From: Candidatus Solibacter sp.
Lineage (GTDB): Bacteria > Acidobacteriota > Terriglobia > Bryobacterales > Bryobacteraceae
Direction of reading: 5' to 3'
Assembly: GCA_017883345.1 (NCBI GenBank)
Contig: JADGNT010000271.1
Coordinates: 1 to 6,804 of the forward strand
Length of the DNA: 6,804 nt
The notes under the pieces are model-generated. The model was given only the letters and a program-made list of their open reading frames with translations, did not search any database and was not told the DNA's origin. The position numbers were made by a program, and so were the translations under genes. Below are positions 1-5,560 of the stretch, piece by piece (the first letter of the stretch is position 1; every line of letters begins with the position of its first letter).

Positions 1-1
1 G

Positions 2-502
2 GCGGCGGACAAGGGGAATTCCAACGCGCCTCTTACCGGCGCCGATCTGGAAAAGGGCGTGCGCCACGAGATTCTGATGTACTCCAACTACACCTTGTGG
101 GACGACATCAGCTTCCGCGTCGACAACGGTAATGTCTCACTGCTCGGCGCGGTGAGCCAGCCATATAAGAAGTCCGACATCGAGCGCATCGTGCAGCACA
201 TTCCGGGCGTTGCCTCGGTCACCAATGAGATCAAGGTGCTGCCCCTATCGATGCAGGACGACCGGTTGCGGTTGCAGGTGGCGCGCGCCATTTTCCGCGA
301 CCCCGTGCTGTCGCGCTACGCGATGGGCGCCGTTCCCGCAATCCACATCATCGTGGACAACGGGAAGGTGACGCTGACCGGCGCGGTCAACAACGCGCTA
401 GAGAAGCAGGTGGCCGGAATGCGGGCTTCCGCCGCGGGTTTGAGCTTTGGCCCCGTAGTCAATAACCTCACCGTCGACAACCCGCCCGCTAAGAAGAGCT
501 AA
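2..502 (+). CDS. Tandem BON-domain protein (5' end outside window)
   Basis: This is the C-terminal part of a protein with two BON domains, small alpha-beta modules found in bacterial periplasmic or envelope proteins (OsmY family) and thought to bind phospholipid or membrane surfaces. The frame is open from the left edge. A GTG at 59 could be read as a start, but it falls inside the first helix of BON domain 1 (residues LTGADLEKGV before it belong to the fold), so the gene almost certainly begins upstream. Counting from position 2, BON 1 spans about residues 14-83, with the core DDISFRVDNGNVSLLGAVSQ and the IPGVASVTNEIKVLP ending. BON 2 spans about residues 86-160, with IHIIVDNGKVTLTGAVNN and a degenerate second half. 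The tail ends in NPPAKKS. A strong terminator lies 22 nt past the stop, so this is the last gene of its transcript. No signal peptide can be judged because the N-terminus is missing. Confidence 0.88.
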   Translation, partial: AADKGNSNAPLTGADLEKGVRHEILMYSNYTLWDDISFRVDNGNVSLLGAVSQPYKKSDIERIVQHIPGVASVTNEIKVLPLSMQDDRLRLQVARAIFRDPVLSRYAMGAVPAIHIIVDNGKVTLTGAVNNALEKQVAGMRASAAGLSFGPVVNNLTVDNPPAKKS

Positions 503-523
503 TCCGCCCGACAACCCACCTTT

Positions 524-562
524 GAAGGCGGCCGGGGCCACTCCCGGCCGCCTTCGTCTTTT
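524..562 (+). terminator. Intrinsic terminator after the BON gene
   Basis: A perfect 13-bp GC-rich stem (524-536 paired with 543-555, arms GAAGGCGGCCGGG and its complement) closes a 6-nt loop and is followed by TCTTTT at 557-562. It lies 22 nt past the BON stop codon and separates that gene from the lipoprotein operon. Confidence 0.88.
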
Positions 563-587
563 GGGGCCCAGGAAGCTGAGAGAAGAT

Positions 588-628
588 ACGCCCGCAAGCG
601 GGCGTTGGCAAGCTAAAGCATGCCCCAC
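588..628. repeat. Palindromic repeat, copy A
   Basis: An 18-nt palindrome (ACGCCCGC, AA, GCGGGCGT; 588-605) runs directly into a second imperfect hairpin in which GTTGGCA (604-610) faces TGCCCCAC (621-628) across 10 nt. The same GTTGGCA-N11-TGCCCCAC arrangement recurs at 1433-1458 inside a gene, so this looks like a dispersed REP-like element. It sits between the terminator and the promoter of the operon. Confidence 0.6.
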
Positions 629-639
629 CTTCGGCGCAT

Positions 640-648
640 TGTTACAAT
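640..648 (+). promoter_or_regulatory. Extended -10 promoter, probably giving a leaderless mRNA
   Basis: TGTTACAAT at 640-648 matches the extended -10 pattern TGnTATAAT with one mismatch. No -35 hexamer is visible at the right distance, which extended -10 promoters tolerate. The GTG start at 657 lies only 8 nt past the hexamer, where transcription would normally begin, and there is no Shine-Dalgarno sequence before it. A leaderless message is inferred. Confidence 0.45.
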
Positions 649-656
649 CGGGATTC

Positions 657-1187
657 GTGACGCGATCCCTCACCCTGGCGCTGCTCTCGATGGCCTTGTG
701 CGCGGGCTGCACGCGGCTGCCGGAGAGTTTCCCGCCGCCCGAACAGCGCGCTCCACTCTCCGTCCCGCGGGCCGGCACGCTGGGCTACTTCCTGTCCATG
801 GCCGACCCGAATGCCGACGCCTACCTAGTGAAGGACGTGGCTGACCAGGGGCCGGGAACCTGGCGCTGGGTGTACGAGCACCCGGTGCTGCGCTTCCTCG
901 TTCCCGATGTGCCGCGCCTGAAGTTCGCCATGGATTTCGCCATCCCCGAGCGCACGCTGCGCGAGACCGGGCCGGTGACGCTGACCTTCACGGTCAACGG
1001 CAAATTGCTGGATCGCCTGCGCTGCGAGAAGTCCGGCGAGCAGCACTACGCGCACGACGTTCCGCCGGGGATGCTGCGCGCCGGCGCGATCAACCTGGTG
1101 GCCATCGATCCCGTCCCGGTGTGGGTCTCCAAAGCCGATGGCGGCAGGCTCGGGTTCATCCTCTCCCGCGCCGGGTTCACGGAGTAA
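657..1187 (+). CDS. Putative lipoprotein, first gene of glycosyltransferase operon
   Basis: Predicted 176-residue exported protein of unknown function. The frame stays open back to 522, but that stretch crosses the terminator stem and the palindrome at 588, so the GTG at 657 is preferred. It gives a proper signal peptide (MTRSLTLALLSMALCAGC) with a short basic start, a hydrophobic core and a cysteine at residue 18. The lipobox LCAGC is imperfect, with cysteine instead of leucine at -3, so lipidation is probable rather than certain. The mature part has a proline-rich linker (PESFPPPEQRAP) followed by a globular region rich in beta-strand-like segments (LKFAMDFAIPERTL, VTLTFTVNGKLLDRLRC, INLVAIDPVPVWV), suggesting a beta-sandwich; this is inference. 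There is no SD, consistent with leaderless translation. The next gene starts 3 nt after its stop, so the two are almost certainly co-transcribed and may share an envelope-glycan role. I do not recognise a named family. Confidence 0.75.
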   Translation: MTRSLTLALLSMALCAGCTRLPESFPPPEQRAPLSVPRAGTLGYFLSMADPNADAYLVKDVADQGPGTWRWVYEHPVLRFLVPDVPRLKFAMDFAIPERTLRETGPVTLTFTVNGKLLDRLRCEKSGEQHYAHDVPPGMLRAGAINLVAIDPVPVWVSKADGGRLGFILSRAGFTE

Positions 1188-1190
1188 GGC

Positions 1191-3455
1191 GTGCAGCCGC
1201 TCGGGATTCTCTTCGGGGCAGGCTTCACCTGCGCGGTGAGTCTCGCGCTGGGCGGACTGCTGCTGCGCGATGCGTGCCGCGACCCGGGCGTCCGCCTGGT
1301 CAGCGGCGCGGCGCTACTCAGTCTGCTGGTGTGCGCGCTGTGCGGCGCGGGACTGGTGTATCCGCTGGTGCTTCTGGCGATCGGGTTTCTGGCGATCGGC
1401 GCGGCGGTGAAGGTGGGGCAGGGATGGGGTGGGTTGGCAGGCGGAGCGCCTGCCCCACGCCGCTACACCGCCATGCGAATCCTGTGGGGCATTGCGTTCG
1501 GGATGTACCTGGCGCTCTACCTCGCCAACGCCATGGCGCCCGAGACGAGTCCGGACGGCGCGGGGTATCATCTGGGGCTGGTCAGCCGCTACCTGCGCGA
1601 GCACGGGTTTGTGCGCATCACGGACAATCTGTATGCGGCGATGCCCGGCGGCGTGGAGATGCTGTTCCTGTTTGCCTTCGCCTTCGGCAAGCATTCGGCG
1701 GCGGCGCTGGTCCACTTCGCGTTTCTCCTGGCGCTGGTATGGCAGATTTTCAGTTACGCCCGCCGCCGCGGATTTCCGGTGGTGGGGGCAAGCGCGGCGC
1801 TGGTGGTCTTCGCTAGCCCGGTGGCCGGCATCGACGGCACCAGCGCCTATAACGACGTGGCCGTGGCGGCGATCGCCTTCACGCTTTTCCACCTGCTCGA
1901 AATCTGGGACGAAGCGCGCAACCCACGATTACTGGCCGCCATCGGGCTGGTCGCGGGATTCGCCTTCGCGGCGAAATATACCGCCTGGCCGGCCGTGGCG
2001 TATGCGGTGGGGTTCGTGGTGGCGAAGGCCCCTAGCGGGGTGGCGACCCGGAGGGTATCCCGCCTTCCCCAGAGGGCACCCCGCAGCGGCTGGATGTGTT
2101 GCTCGAAGGCGGTACTGCCGGTGGCGGCGTGCGCCGCGGTGGCGATGGCGCCGTGGCTGTTGAAGAACTGGATCTACCTGCACAACCCGGTGGCGCCCTT
2201 CTTCAACCGGCAGTTTCCCAACCCTTACGTCATGACGGGGTTCGAAGATATCTACCGCAAGATGATGGCGATGTACCATCTGAAATCGCGCTGGGAGATC
2301 CCCATGCAGGTGACCACGTACGGGTCGGTTTCGGGATTGCTGGGACCGGTGTTTCTGCTGGCGCCGCTGGGCCTGATGGCGCTACGCCGGAAGGAAGGGC
2401 GTCATCTCTGGTTGGCGGCGCTGGTTTTCAGCGTGAACTACTTCAGCAATATCGCGGCCCGGTTTCTAATTCCGCCGATGCCGTTCGTGGCGCTGGCGCT
2501 GGCGCTGGCGTTGAGCGCCGTGCCTTGCATGCCTTTCATGGCGGTAGCCGTGGCGGTGCTGTCAGCCGCGCTCTCCTGGCCGTCGGTGGTGCCGCGCTAC
2601 GCCCACGGCGACGCCTGGCGCCTGCTCAGAATTCCGTGGCGCGAGGCGCTGCGCATACGGCCCGAAGAAGGTTACCTGGAAAGGCGCCTGGAGCACTATG
2701 GGGTGGACCGGTTGATCGAGGGGAAGACGGCGCCGGACTCCACCGTGTTCACCTTCGTGCCGATTCCGGAGGCCTACACGTCGCGCCACATCCGTGTGGA
2801 ATACCAGTCGGCGAGCAACCAGATCGCGGGGAAAATTCTGTGGACCGCCGCCGCGCCGGAATACGCGCCGACCTGGCGGCTGCGCTTCCGCTTTCCGCGC
2901 CAAACGCTGCGCGGGCTGCGCGTGGTCCAGACCAATGGCAGCGCCAATGGCAGCGAAGACACGTGGAGCATACACGAGTTCCGCATCTACCAGGGCGAGC
3001 GCGAATTGACGCGCGCGGCGCAGTGGCGCGTGACCGCCCAGCCCTACCCGTGGAGCATACAGGACGCCTTCGACAATTCGCTCGCGACCTTCTGGCTTGC
3101 CGGCGAGACGCTAGAGCCCGGGCAGTTCGTCGAAGTGGATTTCCACGGCGAGCAGATGGCCGATTCGGTGGTGCTGGAGGCGGCGCCCAATCAATGGGGC
3201 GCGCGGCTCAAGCTGGAGGGTCAGGATGCCGCCGGCCGCTGGCAATTGCTGGCCGCCGCTCCCACGCCCGGCGACGCCCCGCGCCCGCTCGGTTTGCGCC
3301 GCGCGGTGGCTGCCGAACTGAAGCGCCGGGGCATCGACTACCTGCTGGTCTTCGATACCGACAACGGCGCCGACGACCTGCGTCTCAACGCGGACCTGTG
3401 GGGAATGCGCGCGGTGGGCGATTATAAAGGAGCGAGACTTTACCAACTACCATGA
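1191..3455 (+). CDS. Polytopic GT-C-like glycosyltransferase with C-terminal discoidin-like domain
   Basis: Large membrane protein of 754 residues. Residues 1-463 carry about 12-14 hydrophobic helices (for example 4-25, 36-73, 95-115, 155-187, 197-213, 219-238, 306-322, 381-399, 405-443, 445-463). The first large loop contains APETSPDGAGYHLGL (116-130), the acidic-loop type of motif expected in GT-C enzymes of the GT39/ArnT/PMT kind, which use polyprenyl-phosphate sugars on the outer face of the inner membrane. Residues 464-754 are soluble. About 545-690 resemble an F5/8-type C (discoidin) carbohydrate-binding fold, with AFDNSLATFWLAGETLEPGQ and FVEVDF as the clearest block. The tail RRGIDYLLVFDTDNG to ARLYQLP resembles the C-terminal end of related membrane glycosyltransferases. 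The GTG start has GGAG at 1181-1184 six nt ahead, inside the previous gene's last codons. Two GC-rich palindromic inserts are translated in loops (about residues 75-90 and 282-299). Donor and acceptor are unknown. Confidence 0.82.
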   Translation: MQPLGILFGAGFTCAVSLALGGLLLRDACRDPGVRLVSGAALLSLLVCALCGAGLVYPLVLLAIGFLAIGAAVKVGQGWGGLAGGAPAPRRYTAMRILWGIAFGMYLALYLANAMAPETSPDGAGYHLGLVSRYLREHGFVRITDNLYAAMPGGVEMLFLFAFAFGKHSAAALVHFAFLLALVWQIFSYARRRGFPVVGASAALVVFASPVAGIDGTSAYNDVAVAAIAFTLFHLLEIWDEARNPRLLAAIGLVAGFAFAAKYTAWPAVAYAVGFVVAKAPSGVATRRVSRLPQRAPRSGWMCCSKAVLPVAACAAVAMAPWLLKNWIYLHNPVAPFFNRQFPNPYVMTGFEDIYRKMMAMYHLKSRWEIPMQVTTYGSVSGLLGPVFLLAPLGLMALRRKEGRHLWLAALVFSVNYFSNIAARFLIPPMPFVALALALALSAVPCMPFMAVAVAVLSAALSWPSVVPRYAHGDAWRLLRIPWREALRIRPEEGYLERRLEHYGVDRLIEGKTAPDSTVFTFVPIPEAYTSRHIRVEYQSASNQIAGKILWTAAAPEYAPTWRLRFRFPRQTLRGLRVVQTNGSANGSEDTWSIHEFRIYQGERELTRAAQWRVTAQPYPWSIQDAFDNSLATFWLAGETLEPGQFVEVDFHGEQMADSVVLEAAPNQWGARLKLEGQDAAGRWQLLAAAPTPGDAPRPLGLRRAVAAELKRRGIDYLLVFDTDNGADDLRLNADLWGMRAVGDYKGARLYQLP
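1413..1458. repeat. Palindromic repeat, copy B, translated within the glycosyltransferase gene
   Basis: Outer arms GTGGGGCAGG (1413-1422) and CCTGCCCCAC (1449-1458) are a perfect 10-bp inverted repeat. Nested inside is a tighter hairpin, GGCAGGCG (1436-1443), GAG loop, CGCCTGCC (1447-1454). The 3' part GTTGGCA-N11-TGCCCCAC (1433-1458) matches copy A at 604-628. It encodes a glycine/proline-rich loop between predicted membrane helices, so the reading frame survives. Confidence 0.65.
2035..2084. repeat. Second palindromic insert inside the glycosyltransferase gene
   Basis: GCGGGGTG (2035-2042) pairs perfectly with CACCCCGC (2077-2084) around 34 nt that contain a small GGG-TAT-CCC hairpin at 2053-2061. 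It encodes the basic, low-complexity loop SGVATRRVSRLPQRAPRSG between two hydrophobic helices, unlike the surrounding membrane sequence. An in-frame repeat insertion is inferred; a sequence-similar second copy is not visible in the window. Confidence 0.4.
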
Positions 3456-4390
3456 GACTGTTCCTGGGAGTGGACGGCGGACAGAGCGGCACCACGGCGG
3501 TCATCGGCGACGAGACCGGGCGAATCCTGGGCACCGGGGAGGCCGGTCCGTGCAATCATGCCGCCGCCGGTGAGGGCCGCGCCAAACTGGAGCGCGCCAT
3601 CGCCGGGAGCGTCGGCGCCGCCTGCACGCAGGCCGGACTGGACGCGGCGGCGGTGCGCTTCGAAGCCGCGTGTTTCGGGATGAGCGGCGGTCCCGACGAC
3701 AAGCGCGAGATTCTGGCGGCGGCGCTGCGCGTGGAACGCCTGGTGGTGACCGACGACGCGGTGATCGCGCTGGCCGGCGCCATCGGCACGGGGCAGGGAA
3801 TTATCACCATTGCCGGCACGGGGTCGATCGCCTTCGGGCGGAACCCGGCGGGCCGTACCGCGCGCGCCGGCGGCTGGGGCTACATTTTCGGCGATGAAGG
3901 CGGCGGGTTCGATATCGCGCGGCAGGCGGCGCGGGCTGTCCTGCGCCTGGAAGAAGGGTGGGGTCCGCCGACCGTGCTGCGCGAGACGCTGCTCGGGGCG
4001 ACGGGTTCGGAGAATGCCAACCAGATGCTGCACCGTTTCTATACCGGCGAATGGCCGCGGTCCCGCGTGGCCACGCTGGCCCGCCTGGTGGATGGGGCAG
4101 CGGTGGAAAAGGACGCCGTCGCGCGGGCGATCCTGCGCGGCGCGGCGCAGCAACTGGCGATGCTGGCCGGGGCGGTCCGCGAGGAGCTGTGGGCGCCGGG
4201 GGCCGAGCTAGAGATCGCCTATATCGGCGGGGTGTTCCAGAGCCGCCTCCTGCTGGAGAGCTTCCGCGCGCTGGTGGAGTTGCAGGAGGGAGTACGCTGC
4301 GGCGCCCCGCGGCGCGGTCCGGCGGAGGGCGCGCTACGCGAGGCTTACCGGAGCGCGGGGCTGGAACAGAGCGTGGAGGCCGGCGCGTAG
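3452..4390 (+). CDS. BadF/BadG/BcrA/BcrD-type ATPase, N-acetylhexosamine kinase-like
   Basis: Cytoplasmic 312-residue protein of the ASKHA sugar-kinase fold; family length is usually about 300-330, so it looks complete. Visible motifs in order: phosphate-1 loop FLGVDGGQSGTTAVIGD (4-20); GPCNH (32-36), where N-acetylglucosamine kinases contact the sugar; DDAVIAL (101-107), holding the likely catalytic aspartate; phosphate-2 loop ITIAGTGSIAFG (118-129); GGWGYIFGDEGGGFDIARQA (140-159), the hallmark of GlcNAc-kinase-like members; and the adenosine-binding IAYIGGVFQS (255-264). The expected reaction is ATP-dependent phosphorylation of an amino sugar such as GlcNAc, or of a muramyl or anhydro-sugar relative; the exact substrate cannot be read from the sequence. 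The activator of benzoyl-CoA type reductases, also in this superfamily, is unlikely because the cysteine motif of those iron-sulfur proteins is absent. The ATG overlaps the stop of the glycosyltransferase gene (ATGA), implying translational coupling and a link between sugar salvage and the membrane enzyme. Confidence 0.85.
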   Translation: MRLFLGVDGGQSGTTAVIGDETGRILGTGEAGPCNHAAAGEGRAKLERAIAGSVGAACTQAGLDAAAVRFEAACFGMSGGPDDKREILAAALRVERLVVTDDAVIALAGAIGTGQGIITIAGTGSIAFGRNPAGRTARAGGWGYIFGDEGGGFDIARQAARAVLRLEEGWGPPTVLRETLLGATGSENANQMLHRFYTGEWPRSRVATLARLVDGAAVEKDAVARAILRGAAQQLAMLAGAVREELWAPGAELEIAYIGGVFQSRLLLESFRALVELQEGVRCGAPRRGPAEGALREAYRSAGLEQSVEAGA

Positions 4391-4400
4391 CGCGGCGTTT

Positions 4401-4640
4401 TCACTGCTGGCCGCCTTCCAGGTGGGATAGGCGGTGCTCGTGTATTTCCGCGATGCGCGCGAGGGCGCGGATACTCTCGCCGACCTCGGCGAATCGCTTG
4501 CCGATCTCGGCGAATTGCTTCTCGTTGTCGCGCTGCATGGCGGCAATCAGTTCGACGGTCTGGGTGAGGGCTTCGTGCCGCTCGGTGAGCCGGTCCAGGC
4601 GCTCGTCAATGGTGGGTTTGGGGTCGGCGTTGTCCGGCAT
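4401..4640 (-). CDS. Small coiled-coil protein of unknown function
   Basis: A 79-residue acidic, soluble protein with a charged, proline-containing N-terminus (MPDNADPKPTIDER) followed by continuous heptad-like helix from about residue 12 to 76 (DRLTERHEALTQTVELIAAM, DNEKQFAEIGKRFAEVG, RALARIAEIHEHRLSHLE). It is probably an oligomerising coiled coil. The frame is open upstream to a GTG at 4691 and an ATG at 4676. I prefer the ATG at 4640 because third-position GC becomes high exactly there and GAGGAGG lies upstream (minus strand, 4652-4658), although the 11-nt spacing is long. It converges on the kinase gene with only 10 nt between the stop codons. No catalytic motif or membrane segment is visible, and I do not recognise a named family. 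Confidence 0.7.
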   Translation of the reverse strand: MPDNADPKPTIDERLDRLTERHEALTQTVELIAAMQRDNEKQFAEIGKRFAEVGESIRALARIAEIHEHRLSHLEGGQQ

Positions 4641-4680
4641 AGGGAGTGGCGCCTCCTCTTCTTCAGTGTAGATCATTGCT

Positions 4681-4740
4681 GCCACCGGCACATCTTTTCA
4701 TGGTTTCGTAAGCCGGCTGAAACGCGATTCCGCCGGTGGC
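4681..4740. repeat. Spaced inverted repeat upstream of the pstS remnant
   Basis: GCCACCGGC (4681-4689) and GCCGGTGGC (4732-4740) are perfect 9-bp inverted copies separated by 42 nt. The space contains the palindrome AGCCGGCT (4711-4718). This could be a regulatory site, a transcript hairpin or debris of a mobile repeat; nothing in the sequence decides between these. Confidence 0.4.
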
Positions 4741-4780
4741 CCGTGCGCCCGGTTCGATATGGAAGACAGGAGAGCTTCGA

Positions 4781-4962
4781 GTGAGATCAACTGCTCCATT
4801 CCCGCTTCTGATTTTTGCCTTCACGGCGGCTGGCCAGGTACTGGTCAACGGCGCCGGAGCCGGTTTCCGTAGCCCATCTATGCCGAATGGTTCGACCGCG
4901 ATCACGAGGTGCATCCGGAGGCACAGAACAACTACCAATCTTCCGGCAGCTCTTTCGGGCGA
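4781..4962 (+). pseudogene. pstS: Frameshifted and truncated pstS-like phosphate-binding protein remnant
   Basis: Remnant of the gene for the periplasmic phosphate-binding protein of the Pst ABC transporter. From a GTG at 4781, with AGGAGAG at 4768-4774 six nt ahead, the first frame reads a signal peptide (RSTAPFPLLIFAFTAAGQV) and then LVNGAGAGFRSP. At about 4875 the reading must move to the next frame, as if one base were lost, to continue IYAEWFDRDHEVHPEAQNNY and QSSGSS (ATC at 4876). Joined, this aligns in order with the classic PstS N-terminus, pattern GAGATFP-x-PIY-x-x-WF...HP-x-x-x-x-NYQSIGSG. Several conserved positions are altered: GAGAG for GAGAT, FRSP for FPxP, QSSGSS for QSIGSG. 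Similarity stops near 4962, after about 60 codons, where the family runs to roughly 320-370 residues. The following sequence is palindromic repeat, so the rest was deleted or displaced. No pstC, pstA, pstB or phoU gene is nearby. The family match is confident; a single-base sequencing error could explain the shift but not the truncation. Confidence 0.75.
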
Positions 4963-4979
4963 TGCGCGAGTCTTGGCAC

Positions 4980-5005
4980 CCGGCAAACGCCGGCTGAAAG
5001 CCGGC
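4980..5005. repeat. Palindromic repeat at the break point of the pstS remnant
   Basis: CCGGC-AAAC-GCCGG (4980-4993) overlaps GCCGGC-TGAAA-GCCGGC (4989-5005), two stacked hairpins. The 11-mer GCCGGCTGAAA at 4989-4999 is also present at 4712-4722, so the pstS fragment lies between two direct copies. Confidence 0.55.
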
Positions 5006-5076
5006 GGCTGGAGTTTCTACATTTTTCCGCGATTTTCCACGCTCCTGCGCACCAGGTCTCCGACCGCCTGAAAACG

Positions 5077-5127
5077 TTCTATAAAGCGCCTCCATAAAGA
5101 AATTCTAAAGCATGTCAATTCTAAAGC
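5077..5127. repeat. Iterated TTCTAAAGC motif
   Basis: TTCTATAAAGC (5077-5087) is followed by two exact copies of TTCTAAAGC (5103-5111 and 5119-5127). The last two lie in a longer exact repeat, AATTCTAAAG, spaced 16 nt start to start. Iterons of this spacing can be regulator-binding sites; they lie about 160 nt ahead of the promoter at 5285. CTAAAGCATG (5105-5114) also occurs at 613-622 in repeat copy A. Confidence 0.4.
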
Positions 5128-5284
5128 CGGTGTCCAGAGAACCCGGCCAAGCTGCTCAATACCCACCGAAACCTGCTCTGATCGCGCGATTCCTCCGAAT
5201 TCCTTTCGATACCGTCGCTTGCCCGCACTCCAACTCAAACTCCACAACCCCGGTTGCGGAATCGGTGGACGAGGAGAAAAATAG

Positions 5285-5312
5285 TTGACGCCGGACAAAA
5301 GTGTGTTATCTT
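5285..5312 (+). promoter_or_regulatory. Sigma-70-like promoter of the methyltransferase unit
   Basis: TTGACG (5285-5290) matches the -35 consensus in five of six bases. TATCTT (5307-5312), 16 nt later, is an acceptable -10. Transcription would start near 5320, after a T-rich run, leaving a leader of roughly 240 nt before the methyltransferase ATG. That leader contains the two mini-ORFs listed separately. Confidence 0.5.
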
Positions 5313-5363
5313 CTTTTTTTGTGTGTCTTGTGGGAAGTTCAGAACCCGTTTCTCTGCGCCAAG

Positions 5364-5432
5364 ATGGTTAAGGCACCTTTAGCCGTCCACGTACTGGCCA
5401 TCAAGCGGAGGAGACGTGAGACATCATGGTAG
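5364..5432 (+). CDS. Possible 22-residue leader peptide
   Basis: An ATG opens a 22-codon frame (MVKAPLAVHVLAIKRRRRET plus SW) that ends in TAG within ATGGTAG, overlapping the start of the next mini-ORF by 7 nt. It has a short hydrophobic part and a basic run of four arginines. No Shine-Dalgarno sequence precedes it, so it may simply be chance. It is listed because it is the first link in a chain of overlapping starts and stops leading to the methyltransferase. Confidence 0.2.
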   Translation: MVKAPLAVHVLAIKRRRRETSW

Positions 5433-5560
5433 GCAGCCTGAAGCTCGAGGAAGATTCCCACATGATCGGCTCGGCAGCCCCGGACTTGAGGGAGGCCGGA
5501 CCGGGCGGGCCCGCAAGTAGCGGCTCCGTCCCGGTAGTGCCTTCTTCAACGCATCTATGA
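5426..5560 (+). CDS. Possible 44-residue ORF coupled to the methyltransferase
   Basis: A 44-codon frame from the ATG at 5426, with GGAGGAG at 5407-5413 upstream at a rather long spacing of 12 nt. The product starts MVGSLKLEEDSHMIGSAAPD and continues with a glycine/proline/serine-rich second half ending VPSSTHL. The stop overlaps the methyltransferase start as ATGA. The methyltransferase has no Shine-Dalgarno of its own, so reading of this frame may deliver ribosomes to it. The peptide has no signal sequence, cysteines or family pattern I recognise. It could be a real small protein, a coupling leader, or a chance frame; a peptide substrate of the methyltransferase is speculation. Confidence 0.35.
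   Translation: MVGSLKLEEDSHMIGSAAPDLREAGPGGPASSGSVPVVPSSTHL

Larger units (their letters stand above)
4963..5284. other. Non-coding, decayed intergenic stretch
   Basis: I see no gene here. Open frames on both strands are low in complexity, lack start signals and match nothing recognisable. The stretch holds the GCCGGC palindromes at 4980-5005, the TTCTAAAGC repeats at 5077-5127, and about 150 nt of unremarkable sequence before the promoter at 5285. Base composition drifts from GC-rich to more balanced across it. Confidence 0.6.

Noticed and set aside
59..61. GTG as the real start of the BON protein
   Set aside because: The frame is open upstream, and the residues before it belong to the first BON domain helix.
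522..656. Longer N-terminus for the lipoprotein gene from the ATG at 522
   Set aside because: It would translate the terminator stem and the palindrome, and would bury the signal peptide at residue 46.
2096..3427. Long alternative frame (443 codons) over the glycosyltransferase gene
   Set aside because: Its product is arginine/glycine/alanine-rich low complexity, typical of an off-frame reading of high-GC coding DNA; the frame at 1191-3455 has clear membrane helices and domains.
5017..5298. Minus-strand 93-codon frame
   Set aside because: No ribosome site and no family pattern; it crosses the TTCTAAAGC repeats and the methyltransferase promoter.
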